The notes: generated from the letters alone by a model not told the origin. Positions 27,471-36,783 are shown, counted from the stretch's first letter. The stretch: DNA of 64,000 nt from Niallia alba (GCF_012933555.1 NZ_JABBPK010000001.1:2458001-2522000); one strand, 5' to 3'. Made by a program: numbers and translations.

Positions 27471-28841
27471 TTACCATACTTCGGCAAGTTCAAACCAGTA
27501 ATGACAGATGGTTTCTAAACCTTTATCATAGTTTTCAAGGTGAAAATGTTCATTTGGTGCATGGAAATTTTCATCTGGTAAACCGAATCCCATTAATACA
27601 ATAGGTAAGTTTAAAATTTGGTCAAATGCTGCAACAATTGGAATAGAACCGCCACCTCTTGTATAGGAAGTCGGCACTTTGTACACTTTTTCATAGGCTT
27701 TTCCAGCTGCTTGAATCGCTTTATGATCAAAAGGTGTTACAAAAGGAGTGCCTTTATCAAATAACTGTAATGTAACTTCAACACCCTTTGGTTTATGTGT
27801 ATCTATATGTTTCTGTAATAAAGCTACTATTTCTTCAGGATCCTGAGCGGGGACAAGACGACATGTAATTTTTGCACTTGCTTCTGAAGGAATAACGGTT
27901 TTAACCCCTGTTCCTTGAAATCCCCCTTTTATTCCATTAATTTCAAGTGTTGGTCGAACCCATAGTCTTTCTAGTGTGGAATATCCTTCCTCACCGAAGA
28001 GAGTAGGAGAGCCCGTTTGTTCAATAAAAGATTCATCTGCAATTTGTAGTGCTTCAAATGTCTCTTTTTCCTCTTTGGTTAAAGGAGTCACCTGATTATA
28101 AAACCCATCAACCGTAATAACTCCGTTTTTATCATGGAAGCTAGCTAATAACTCGCTTAATGCTGTAATTGGATTTTGAATGGCACCGCCAAATAAACCA
28201 GAATGAAGGTCGCTTTTGGGACCTTTCACATGAATTTCCATTCCGCATAAACCACGTAAGCCATAGCAAATCGTTGGTTTCCCTTCTTCAATCATACCTG
28301 TATCTGAAATCACAATTACATCAGCACTTAATTGTTCTTTATTTTCTTCTACAAAGATCGGTAAGGCAGGACTGCCAATTTCCTCTTCTCCCTCCATACA
28401 AAATTTAATATTCACGGGAAGAGAACCTGTTGTTTGCAGTATCGCTTCAATTGCTTTGATATGCATAAAAACTTGCCCTTTATCATCACTTGCTCCTCTA
28501 GCATACAGCTTCTCGTCCCGTATTTCTGGTGAGAAAGGAGGGGAGTCCCATAATTCTAGGGGATCGACAGGCTGGACATCATAATGCCCATATACTAATA
28601 CAGTCGGCTTGCCTTCTGCGTGAAGCCAATCTGCATAAACGACGGGATTCCCATTAGTCTGATAGATAGACGCATTTTCTAGACCTGCTTGAGTGAGTGA
28701 ATGTACTAACCATTCTGCTGTTTTGTTTATATCCTCTTTGTGTTCTGGGAGAGCGCTGATACTTGGCAATGATAAAAAAGAGAATAATTCGTTCAAATGA
28801 TTTTCCTTTTTTTCTTTCAAATAATTTTGAATAATATTCAT
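27471..28841 (-). CDS. M20 family dipeptidase
   Basis: 456 aa zinc peptidase with the M20 layout: catalytic domain, lid, catalytic domain. Metal and catalytic motifs are VYGHYDVQPVDP, GASDDKGQ, EGEEEIGSP and the SDTGM segment; the closing His region is NFHAPNEHF. The family cleaves dipeptides (carnosinase/CNDP-like group). ATG 28841 was chosen because GGAGG precedes it by 8 nt; an ATG 15 bp upstream overlaps that site. Monocistronic, convergent with helD. Confidence 0.9.
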   Translation of the reverse strand: MNIIQNYLKEKKENHLNELFSFLSLPSISALPEHKEDINKTAEWLVHSLTQAGLENASIYQTNGNPVVYADWLHAEGKPTVLVYGHYDVQPVDPLELWDSPPFSPEIRDEKLYARGASDDKGQVFMHIKAIEAILQTTGSLPVNIKFCMEGEEEIGSPALPIFVEENKEQLSADVIVISDTGMIEEGKPTICYGLRGLCGMEIHVKGPKSDLHSGLFGGAIQNPITALSELLASFHDKNGVITVDGFYNQVTPLTKEEKETFEALQIADESFIEQTGSPTLFGEEGYSTLERLWVRPTLEINGIKGGFQGTGVKTVIPSEASAKITCRLVPAQDPEEIVALLQKHIDTHKPKGVEVTLQLFDKGTPFVTPFDHKAIQAAGKAYEKVYKVPTSYTRGGGSIPIVAAFDQILNLPIVLMGFGLPDENFHAPNEHFHLENYDKGLETICHYWFELAEVW

Positions 28842-28942
28842 CCTATCATCCTCCATTTATTTCGATATTGAAAATAAATTCGCTTATTTCTGGGAATATC
28901 CTTTTTTTTAGAAAATAAAATATATTGAAAAATAATTATTGC

Positions 28943-28963
28943 TAATGTAAAATTACACTATTA
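28943..28963 (+). promoter_or_regulatory. Imperfect TAATGTAA palindrome upstream of the giant membrane protein
   Basis: TAATGTAAAATTACACTATTA resembles the perfect palindrome upstream of ltaS (21000-21017) and the one over the csp promoter (14166-14182). It lies 40-60 bp before the start codon. A shared regulator is a guess. Confidence 0.3.
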
Positions 28964-29002
28964 GTTGAAAAGGTAAGAAATTGATATGATTAGGGAGAAA
29001 GG

Positions 29003-32000
29003 ATGCATAAAATGCAAAAAAATACGATTGCTATTTTTAATCCAATTATAGAGTTATTATATTCGAAGCAATACATATCAGAAGAGAGTTATACAGATAT
29101 TACTTCTGGCTTTCAACGCTATTTAGAAGAAGAAGAGAAAAAAGAGCTACAGGAAAGAGAAGCACAAGAGAAGGTAGTTGGAAAAAAAGTTATCAAAAAG
29201 ACGGAGCCAACCAAACAAAAGAAACAATATTCTCCAGAACAATTGCGGGAACGAAATATAGGTGTGATGCTTTACTTAGGAGTATTTCTTTTACTAATAG
29301 GTGGATTAGTCGTTGCGACAAGTAATTGGGACTCAATGCCAGGTTGGCTGAAAGCAACATCTATCTTCTTTGTTTCGATTTTATTTTTTGGGTTTGCATT
29401 ATTATCGAAAAAAATTATTAAAATTGATCATACTGCATTTGCTTTCTTTCTCCTAGGAAGTCTGTTCTTGCCAATTGGATTTGTTTCCGTTAGTTTTTTT
29501 CAATTAGCAGGTGATTATCTCTCGATTCATGGTGAAGGTAAATACTTACTTGGAGTAATTGCTGGTTTTGTGCTTTTCCCAATTTATCTTGGATTAGCAA
29601 TTTATTTGAATTCCCGTTTATACAAAGTACTTACGATTGCAACAATGACTGGAACGGTGGCATTTTTTCTTGCATTTCTGCCGCTATCCAAGGATGGCTT
29701 TTTCTTCTTTATGATTGCCTACCAGTTTATTTCAATCTATGTACTGTTAAAGCATCAACAGCTGAAATGGCTTCTTTACTTCCGAAAGGAACTTACGACG
29801 ATTGTTCAAGTACAGCTAATCTTAACTGCTTTATTTATGACATTTATTTATGAGAATACGATAATGAATGGTTTCTATTACTTGTTAATTAGCAGTCTCT
29901 TTATGATGACTATCGCCTTAACGAAAAGAAAACATGATCATTTTTTCATTACGATTGCGATTGCAATGGGTCTTTATCGTATTTTCACATATCCATTAAT
30001 TGCCGACTTTCTGCCACTTGCCTTTGGTTGCTTTAGTATTATTCTTCTATCTTTTGTTTTCATTTTAAGAGGGAAGATGGAATGGGGAAGAGTTTGGGAA
30101 ATTACTAGCTTTATTATTGCACTATCTACATTCTTGTTTACAATTGTTTATTATGGAGAACTATTTCTTGAAGGCAGTATATATCTAGTGCTAGCTTACC
30201 TCCTATTAGCAATAGAATTTTTTCTTTTATCAAAAAGACTGGACTATAGCTTTATTCGTTATTTACCAGTAGTATTTTTAAGCTTAGCTTTATGGAATAT
30301 AGCTGCCTTACTTCAGTTAATAAATGATGCAGACAGTATTTTACTCGTACTTTACTGTATTCATATTGGCTTATTATTTCTGCTTGGAATTTTTAATAAG
30401 GGGAGCTTTTGGCAAATTATTAGAAAACCTTCCGCTATTTATTCTGTTTCTTGGATGGCGTTTATATCTTTCATTTCAACGGTGATTTTTATCGGTAAAT
30501 GGTATATCCCTTTTATGATCGGTGGATTGACAATAAGTCTATTTGTCGGAAATAACTTGATAACAAATAAAAAGTATAAGCAAATTCTTTCCTATATTAT
30601 TCCAATTACTGTTTTTGGTGTTTATTTTACCTCAGCACAAGCGATAAATATTTTACAAGAGCAAGGACTTCCTTTCTCTATGGGAATAGCTAGTATATTC
30701 ATGATTTTAACAGGAAGTACGTATGAGAAAATAGATAAAGAGATGGGGAGAATTAGCTATTTCGTCGGGCAAATAATGTATGGTTTTGGTTTGCTTTTGG
30801 TTTTTGAATATTTCGATATGAATAAATGGATCACAACTGGATTGTATGTATTAGCTATTCTTGTATTTTATGATCTTTATCGTAGATTGAAACATATCCT
30901 GATTGCTTGGTTAATCGCTATGGTTAGTTTAATTAGTTATTTTACTTTTGTCAGTTCTGTTTGGAACAGCGATACGCTCGTATTTGAAACGCTAATGAAA
31001 TACGGATGGATAGGATTGTTTATTTTAGCCTTTACATTAAAAAATACATCTTTTAGGCTGCCGTTTTTAACGATTTCGCATTCGTACTTATTAATAAATA
31101 TGATTATTGATCAAATATTTGCAGGGAATGATTCCTTTCTTCCTTTTATCTATGCGTATATTGTATACAGAATAAGTATTCATTTGGTTGGAAATAAATA
31201 TTTGGTTAGGACATTCCGTTATGGAAGCTATCTATCCATTTATTTCTTTTTGGCAAGGATAATTTCGTTTGATTTTGCTGGAGGAAATTCCTATAGTTTC
31301 GCGTTTATTGTACTGTCACTTGTTTTATTTAGTATGTATTTCGTAGCAAAGGAAAAGGTAGAGATTCTTTACTTTTTCTTACCATTCAGCATAATCGGGA
31401 TTATTTTTTGGTTGTTTGCCACACCGTTTACAATGATTACTTATTTTGTAATCCTTGTTTATGTGGCACTTATCTTATTGGTGATTCATCGAGAAAAAAT
31501 ACACCTATTATCACTTAGTGGAGTAGTCTTGTTACTTATTAACAATGAAATACTGATGTATGCGAAAGATTTTTTTCCATTTGATCGCTATCTATTATCG
31601 CTTATTTGGGGAATCTTATTTCTGTTCATGAGTACGAGTGTTTATACAGCTATGGTAAGATTGCGGGAAAAAGGAGAGAAGTGGGTTGATTTTTATCTCA
31701 TAGGAAGCATTCTTTCGATCTTATCTTTATACGTAATTGAAACAACGTTTAACTGGGATATTGTCTTACCTGGAGTGCTTCTCGTAGTCGTAGCATATAT
31801 CCAAAGAAACAGGGTAGACAAAGAAATGCAGTGGATTCCTAAGCTAATAAGCTTGTTTTTATTGTTATTACCGTATTATTCCTACCTTACGTTAATTTCG
31901 ATTCCTTCTTATATCACGGCAGAGCTAGTTGTATTACCGTGGTTAGTGATTATGATTGGCACAAAGAAAATCTTAAGGAATGGAAAGCAAATGTTAGCCT

Positions 32001-32368
32001 ATATAGAATGGGGTGTAGTAGGTACGATAGCTCTGATATTGGCAATAGATGGATATCTTTCCCACACCATATACGATGCTATTATTTTGGGAGGGCTTGC
32101 AGTTTTATCTATCTTATCAGGTTTTTATTTCCGTTATAAATCCTATTTCTTTGTAGGGATTGGTGTATTAGTACTTAATGTATTGCTACAAACAAGGCCA
32201 TATTGGGGCAATTTCCCTTGGTGGGTGTATTTACTAATGGCAGGGTCTATCTTAATTACAATTGCTAGTGTTTATGAAATGCAGAAGCAGGGAAAACAGC
32301 CGAAAGCTGTTACAAAGCTAACTGATTGGAAAAATAGGTTGATCTTATTTTTAAAAACATGGAAATAA
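29003..32368 (+). CDS. Giant polytopic membrane protein, unknown function
   Basis: 1121 aa. The first 90 residues are soluble and charged (a helical segment with EEEEKKELQEREAQEK, then basic KKVIKKTEPTKQKKQ). The rest is about 30 hydrophobic helices with very short loops. The block beginning GVMLYLGVFLLLIGGLVVA resembles DUF2157-type membrane proteins; Bacillus homologues are annotated as SCO7613 C-terminal-domain membrane proteins. No enzyme motif or transporter signature was seen. The start could also be ATG 29012. Monocistronic, ending in a bidirectional terminator. Confidence 0.8.
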   Translation: MHKMQKNTIAIFNPIIELLYSKQYISEESYTDITSGFQRYLEEEEKKELQEREAQEKVVGKKVIKKTEPTKQKKQYSPEQLRERNIGVMLYLGVFLLLIGGLVVATSNWDSMPGWLKATSIFFVSILFFGFALLSKKIIKIDHTAFAFFLLGSLFLPIGFVSVSFFQLAGDYLSIHGEGKYLLGVIAGFVLFPIYLGLAIYLNSRLYKVLTIATMTGTVAFFLAFLPLSKDGFFFFMIAYQFISIYVLLKHQQLKWLLYFRKELTTIVQVQLILTALFMTFIYENTIMNGFYYLLISSLFMMTIALTKRKHDHFFITIAIAMGLYRIFTYPLIADFLPLAFGCFSIILLSFVFILRGKMEWGRVWEITSFIIALSTFLFTIVYYGELFLEGSIYLVLAYLLLAIEFFLLSKRLDYSFIRYLPVVFLSLALWNIAALLQLINDADSILLVLYCIHIGLLFLLGIFNKGSFWQIIRKPSAIYSVSWMAFISFISTVIFIGKWYIPFMIGGLTISLFVGNNLITNKKYKQILSYIIPITVFGVYFTSAQAINILQEQGLPFSMGIASIFMILTGSTYEKIDKEMGRISYFVGQIMYGFGLLLVFEYFDMNKWITTGLYVLAILVFYDLYRRLKHILIAWLIAMVSLISYFTFVSSVWNSDTLVFETLMKYGWIGLFILAFTLKNTSFRLPFLTISHSYLLINMIIDQIFAGNDSFLPFIYAYIVYRISIHLVGNKYLVRTFRYGSYLSIYFFLARIISFDFAGGNSYSFAFIVLSLVLFSMYFVAKEKVEILYFFLPFSIIGIIFWLFATPFTMITYFVILVYVALILLVIHREKIHLLSLSGVVLLLINNEILMYAKDFFPFDRYLLSLIWGILFLFMSTSVYTAMVRLREKGEKWVDFYLIGSILSILSLYVIETTFNWDIVLPGVLLVVVAYIQRNRVDKEMQWIPKLISLFLLLLPYYSYLTLISIPSYITAELVVLPWLVIMIGTKKILRNGKQMLAYIEWGVVGTIALILAIDGYLSHTIYDAIILGGLAVLSILSGFYFRYKSYFFVGIGVLVLNVLLQTRPYWGNFPWWVYLLMAGSILITIASVYEMQKQGKQPKAVTKLTDWKNRLILFLKTWK

Positions 32369-32410
32369 AAATTAGGGTCTGAACGTACGATTGTTCAGAC
32401 CCTAATTTTT
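32368..32410. terminator. Bidirectional terminator
   Basis: ATTAGGGTCTGAAC / GTTCAGACCCTAAT with A and T flanks. It overlaps the last codons of the sortase gene on the opposite strand. Confidence 0.85.
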
Positions 32411-32974
32411 CATAATATCAATTGTTTGGGTTAATTCCGCTGTTACAATGTATCTTTTTGGTGCATTTCCGATAAAGGAAAAAGGATAGCAGGTCGTCAA
32501 GGTGAGAACTGGTCTAGGTTTAGGGGTAAGAATGGTTTTGTCTTTGGAAGACACCACAGAAAATTTCGTGATTTTGTATTCATATTCTTTTTCCGTTGTT
32601 TCGAGAATCAAGGAATCATTTTTTTCTAGATCTTTAAGAAAGCGAAAGAAGGTATCGCGATGTCCTGATAGGATGACATTATTGTTTTCGCCTGGTAAAG
32701 CACTTTTTTGATAATGACCAGCACCTTTTTTTAAAATCTCGGCACTAGTTCCTTCATAGACAGGAATACGCTTATTCTGATTTGGTATAATGATCGCTGC
32801 AATTTTTTCGCCTGGTTGTGCCTTATGTAATTTCGATAACACCCTTTGTTTGCCTTGGTGGAAAGACGGCTGCCTTGTGATGCTTTCTACCTTCGTATAA
32901 CTGGTAGAAACATACAGAATCATCAATACCCCTACCAAAATAAGGAAGAGTCCAAGCTTCGTTCTATTTTTCAT
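32402..32974 (-). CDS. srtD: Class D sortase
   Basis: 190 aa membrane-anchored transpeptidase that cuts LPXTX motifs and links the protein to peptidoglycan. One N-terminal helix (about 6-23) is followed by the sortase beta barrel. The catalytic triad is complete: H105 in LSGHRDTFF, C162 in LTTCYPF and R174 in APKRYIV. The TLTTC form and short size fit class D. It overlaps its probable substrate gene upstream by 11 bp, so the two are one operon. Confidence 0.92.
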   Translation of the reverse strand: MKNRTKLGLFLILVGVLMILYVSTSYTKVESITRQPSFHQGKQRVLSKLHKAQPGEKIAAIIIPNQNKRIPVYEGTSAEILKKGAGHYQKSALPGENNNVILSGHRDTFFRFLKDLEKNDSLILETTEKEYEYKITKFSVVSSKDKTILTPKPRPVLTLTTCYPFSFIGNAPKRYIVTAELTQTIDIMKN

Positions 32975-33905
32975 AGCTTGCTTTCCTAAATACTAAAAAA
33001 GCACCGACCAATGCTAACATATACCCTATACATAAGAAGACAGGGAGTGGGGAAGCTGTATTGGGAAGTTGTGCTGCATATAAATTAGCTAATTCTTGCG
33101 TCACTTCGGTTAAAGCCACCATTTTATCGATGGCTTCGACTGAAGAAACCATATCTGGTGTCACGACTGCATCTCCAATTAAAGTATTTTGGTTATCATA
33201 TAATTCGATGGCAACAGTTGTATCCATTTCCTTAAGAAAGAGGTCAGTTAGTGCAAGTTCCGTTCTTTTTCCATTATCATCAATACCAATTAATACTGGT
33301 CTTAAGGATGTTGTGTTAAAAAAGTCTTTCCAAAAAGCACTTAATGCAGGATTCGTTACTTCATTTACCCCGCTTTCTTGATCTGTAACTTGGAAATCAT
33401 TTAATTGTTCTTTCCATTCCTCAACTTTTGCAGCTAAAAGGGCAGGATTTTGTCTATTTAAATGACCGTAAAATTGTTGTTTTTCCGTATCGTCAAATCC
33501 GATATTTTCAAGGAATTTTTCCAACTTAAGCATTTTATCTTCATGATTTTTATAAAAGTCAATGGCAACCTCTAAATCTTCTAAAAACCAAAAATCTTCG
33601 ACACCTTCATGAAAGCCTGCTAATAATATATCCAGCTCCTCTCGCGTCATTGAATTTTGGACAAGGAGTTGATCAAGATTAGTTGGAGTGATTGGTGTAC
33701 CAAGTTGCTTTTCTAAAAGTTGAATAGTATCAAAATCACTCGTTTTTAATCCTTTAAAAGTTAAATATTCTTCTAAGTCATTTGTCGTCCAGCCTAGTTT
33801 ATTAGCTAACATCTCTACTTCTTTTTCACTTGGAGAAGCGAACACAGGTGATACTTGCATACATACACCAAAGAAAAGAAGTAAAGAATAAAGAAATTTT
33901 TTCAT
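32964..33905 (-). CDS. Cell-wall-anchored acidic surface protein (sortase substrate)
   Basis: 313 aa. A signal peptide (MKKFLYSLLLFFGV...FASP) is followed by a strongly acidic, helical mature region, then the sorting signal LPNTAS, a hydrophobic helix and the tail RKASYEK. It fits the processed acidic surface proteins of Bacillus. Helical repeats of the type GLKTSDFDTIQLLEKQLG and NSMTREELDILLAGF are visible. ATG 33905 follows AGGAGG; the longer frame adds six codons before it. The adjacent sortase is its likely processing enzyme. The role on the surface is unknown. Confidence 0.85.
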   Translation of the reverse strand: MKKFLYSLLLFFGVCMQVSPVFASPSEKEVEMLANKLGWTTNDLEEYLTFKGLKTSDFDTIQLLEKQLGTPITPTNLDQLLVQNSMTREELDILLAGFHEGVEDFWFLEDLEVAIDFYKNHEDKMLKLEKFLENIGFDDTEKQQFYGHLNRQNPALLAAKVEEWKEQLNDFQVTDQESGVNEVTNPALSAFWKDFFNTTSLRPVLIGIDDNGKRTELALTDLFLKEMDTTVAIELYDNQNTLIGDAVVTPDMVSSVEAIDKMVALTEVTQELANLYAAQLPNTASPLPVFLCIGYMLALVGAFLVFRKASYEK

Positions 33906-34084
33906 TAGACAAACCTCCTCCACAGTACTTATTGGTAGTGTTTGTCATTTAATGAAAAAAATACGTGAATAAGCAAAGATATTTTTGGAGAAAGGGGAAG
34001 TGAGAGAAGTGAAACTAAAAAGGTCTTTGCTTTATGCAAAACCTAAGTTGAAATTATTCATTTGTTTAACACAAAAAATGAGAT

Positions 34085-34412
34085 AGATCTGCTAAAGTGC
34101 TGTGGAAATCAGCAGAAATGGAAGTAAATCAGCCAAAGGAAAGAGGATATCAGCCAAACATGAAATAAATCAGCCTAAGGAAAGAGGATATCAGCCAAAC
34201 ATGAAATAAATCAGCCGAAGGAAAGAGGATATCAGCCAAACATGAAATAAATCAGCCAAAGTAGAGAGGATATCAGCTAAAAATGAAATAAATCAGCCAA
34301 AGTAGAGAGGATATCAGCCAAAAACGAAATAAATCAGCCAAAGGAAAGAGGGTATCAGCCAAACATGAAATAAATCAGCCAAAGTAGAGAGAATATCAGC
34401 CAAACACCAAAT
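34085..34412. repeat. 41-bp tandem repeat array, eight units
   Basis: One degenerate unit (34085-34125) and seven well-kept units (34126-34412), each exactly 41 bp. Each unit holds two related half-units, AAATCAGCCAAA and ATATCAGCCAAA. The period is not a multiple of 3 and every frame has stops, so it is not coding. There are no unique spacers, so it is not a CRISPR. Units share substitutions (GTAGAGAGG against GGAAAGAGG), suggesting duplication in blocks. Confidence 0.95.
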
Positions 34413-34511
34413 AACTAAAGGATCAAACTAGACTTACGATTATATTTCTATTATTTTCATAGCATACTACAGAAAATCCATTATGTTAAATCGTTTAAAA
34501 CTTATAGAAAT

Positions 34512-34650
34512 TTATCCCACTCTTCACGGACAGTGAGACTCAACAGTAGCTTAGAATACGAGGAAGATAGGTGGGAGATTAACTATCCGTAAAAGTCCGA
34601 TTGGTTCAACTAACCATCAGTGAAGGATGAAGTAAAATCCCCACTGATGG
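34512..34650 (+). repeat. Structured repeat family B, copy 3
   Basis: CCCACTCTTCACGGACAGT start, ATACGAGGAAGATAGGTGGG core, GTCCGATTGGTTCAACTAAC and a closing hairpin CCATCAGTG / CACTGATGG. TGGTT/AACCA can form a hairpin that excludes the closing one, an arrangement like an antiterminator. It sits tail to tail with the gene at 34707-35252, about 100 bp after the 41-bp array. Confidence 0.7.
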
Positions 34651-34706
34651 AAGAGAAGAAGTTCAAAACAAATAACTAGCATTTCAATAATTAACTTTCT
34701 AAATCC

Positions 34707-35252
34707 TTACATGTCCATCCTAATCGTTCTCCCCGGTGTAAACCTCACATTTTCATCCAACTTATTTTCTTTTGCCGTAATAGCTGTAGGAGTGATTTTA
34801 TAAATCGCTGTTTTACTCCCTAGAGTAGACACGTATCTTTCTAAATGAGATTTAGCTAGTGGTTTTTCATAGTAACCGGGAACATATTTATGTAACATTG
34901 CTTGCATGACATCACGGGATTTATCGATATCTTCTAATAGCGTCACGTTTCCAAATATCATCACACACATATATGCAGTGTCAACTTTAGCGGGAATGGG
35001 ATTGCTCATGATGCCTAGTTCTTCGCTGACAGTAAAGCATACTTGGTTATTTTTGCTGATGATGCGTGTTTTTCTTCCTTCACTTGCTCCGTGAAAATAT
35101 AGGTGATTTCCGAACCAAACATAATTAAGTGGAATGACATAAGGTGCATCTGCATCTACTAAGCCGAGATGTCCAATATGCGTATGATGTAAAAATTGAT
35201 TAATTTTCTCTTTATCGGTAACTTCCATCATTGATTGTCGCATTACACTCAT
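34707..35252 (-). CDS. Pyridoxamine 5'-phosphate oxidase-like flavin protein (NimA type)
   Basis: 181 aa split-barrel protein of the PNPOx-like superfamily. The opening (FLHHTHIGHLGLVDADAPYVIPLNYVW) with GASEGRKTRII is the pattern of the NimA/nitroimidazole-resistance and FMN-binding group. The enzyme probably binds a flavin or F420-like cofactor; the substrate is unknown. It is divergent from a MocR-type regulator, a frequent pairing for vitamin B6-related genes, so that protein may control it. Confidence 0.85.
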   Translation of the reverse strand: MSVMRQSMMEVTDKEKINQFLHHTHIGHLGLVDADAPYVIPLNYVWFGNHLYFHGASEGRKTRIISKNNQVCFTVSEELGIMSNPIPAKVDTAYMCVMIFGNVTLLEDIDKSRDVMQAMLHKYVPGYYEKPLAKSHLERYVSTLGSKTAIYKITPTAITAKENKLDENVRFTPGRTIRMDM

Positions 35253-35379
35253 TTTTTTTCTTCCTTTCCTTCCATTTATTGTCCCTTCATTTTAAAATGA
35301 AATAAGTGAATTCCATAGGAACAGTTTAAGAAAAGTTTTTAGGTACAAATAGATTTAAACGGAAAAGGAGGAGGAGAAA

Positions 35380-36771
35380 GTGAATATCGCTATTCATTTG
35401 CATACAGACAGTAAGGAGCCTGTATATATGCAATTGTATTACTATTTTAAAACAGAAATTTTAACCGGGAAGATAGAAGCAGGAACAAAGCTGCCATCGA
35501 TTCGCTATGTAGCAAGCTTTTTGCAAATTAGTAAAAATACAGTCATTGCTGCCTACCAACAGTTGTGGATGGAAGGGTACGTGGAAAGTAAAGAGAAAAG
35601 TGGATATGTTGTGGTTGCTTTACCTAGCTATGAATATACAGCGACACAAACACAAGTAGGACATAAACAAAGCCAAAAGGTAGAGGAAAACTATTTGATA
35701 GATTTTCAGTATGGAGATATTGATATGACTAATTTTCCAATTAACGCTTGGAAGAAGACAGTAAAAGAGGTAATGGAGGACAAGCAATTTAACTGGATGA
35801 TGTATGGAAACAAACAAGGTGAAATATTACTTAGAGAAGAGCTGGTTGGCTATTTATACAGATCAAGAGGGATTCAGACGACAGCCAATCAACTTATTAT
35901 TACCGCAGGGACGGAACACTTAATTCATCTAGTACTCTCGCTATTGGAGAAAAATTCATTATGTATCGGAATGGAAGAACCAGGATACGATGGCGTCCGA
36001 AATGTATTTAAGGAGAGAGAACTTCCTATTTATCCTATCCCAGTGCAGGAAGAGGCTGGGCACGACTTTTCTGCGCTAAATAGTTTGTGTAATCTCATTT
36101 ATGTTACTCCATCACATCAGTTTCCAATCGGCAAGATTATGTCCATTTCAAAAAGGATTGAGTTATTAGAGTGGGCTGAAAAAGTGGACGGGTATATTCT
36201 AGAAGATGATTATGACAGTGAGTTCCGGTTTCAAGGTTCACCTATACCGAGTATGAAAGCAATAGATCAGCAAGATCGAGTAATTTACATGGGGACTTTT
36301 TCAAAAGCATTTTTACCTTCCTTAAGAATAAGCTATATGATTTTGCCAGATACCTTGCTTGAAAAGTGGAGAAAAAAGAGTATAACAGAGTCGCAATCAA
36401 GCTCCCCGCTATTGCAGTTAGCATTGGGTTTATTTATACAAAAGGGAGAATTTGAGCGTCATATTAAACGAATCCGTAAGGTCTATGAAAGAAAATATAC
36501 TTTTTTAGTTCAATGCATCACAAAGTATATGGGTGATAAGGTCGAAATTATTGGTGAAAAAGCTGGTATGCATTTGTTGATTCGTGTTCCTCCTAAAAAG
36601 GAAGATGTATTTATCACAGAAGCAAAAAAGGTAGGAATAAAAGTATATTCTACGAAACCATATTATTCTCAGGAAAGAGAGGATTATCCTCTATTATTAG
36701 GTTTTGGGGGATTGAAAGAAAAGGAAGTGGAAGAAGGAATTCAACATTTAGCACAAGTTTGGTTTACATAA
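35380..36771 (+). CDS. MocR/PdxR-type regulator (GntR HTH fused to aminotransferase fold)
   Basis: 463 aa. Residues 10-75 are a GntR winged helix (PVYMQLYYYFKTEI...GTKLPSIRYVASFLQISKNTV). The rest is a fold-type I aminotransferase domain with the PLP lysine in GTFSKAFLPSLR and EDDYDSEFRF before it. Such proteins sense PLP or an amino compound and control nearby genes, as PdxR and GabR do. GTG 35380 has a strong AGGAGGAGG. The neighbour transcribed the other way is a PNPOx-like protein, a plausible target across the 127-bp gap. Confidence 0.9.
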   Translation: MNIAIHLHTDSKEPVYMQLYYYFKTEILTGKIEAGTKLPSIRYVASFLQISKNTVIAAYQQLWMEGYVESKEKSGYVVVALPSYEYTATQTQVGHKQSQKVEENYLIDFQYGDIDMTNFPINAWKKTVKEVMEDKQFNWMMYGNKQGEILLREELVGYLYRSRGIQTTANQLIITAGTEHLIHLVLSLLEKNSLCIGMEEPGYDGVRNVFKERELPIYPIPVQEEAGHDFSALNSLCNLIYVTPSHQFPIGKIMSISKRIELLEWAEKVDGYILEDDYDSEFRFQGSPIPSMKAIDQQDRVIYMGTFSKAFLPSLRISYMILPDTLLEKWRKKSITESQSSSPLLQLALGLFIQKGEFERHIKRIRKVYERKYTFLVQCITKYMGDKVEIIGEKAGMHLLIRVPPKKEDVFITEAKKVGIKVYSTKPYYSQEREDYPLLLGFGGLKEKEVEEGIQHLAQVWFT

Positions 36772-36783
36772 GGAGGAATATTT

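Noticed and set aside
34085-34412. Possible CRISPR array
   Set aside because: Units are contiguous 41-bp repeats without unique spacers, and no cas gene is near.
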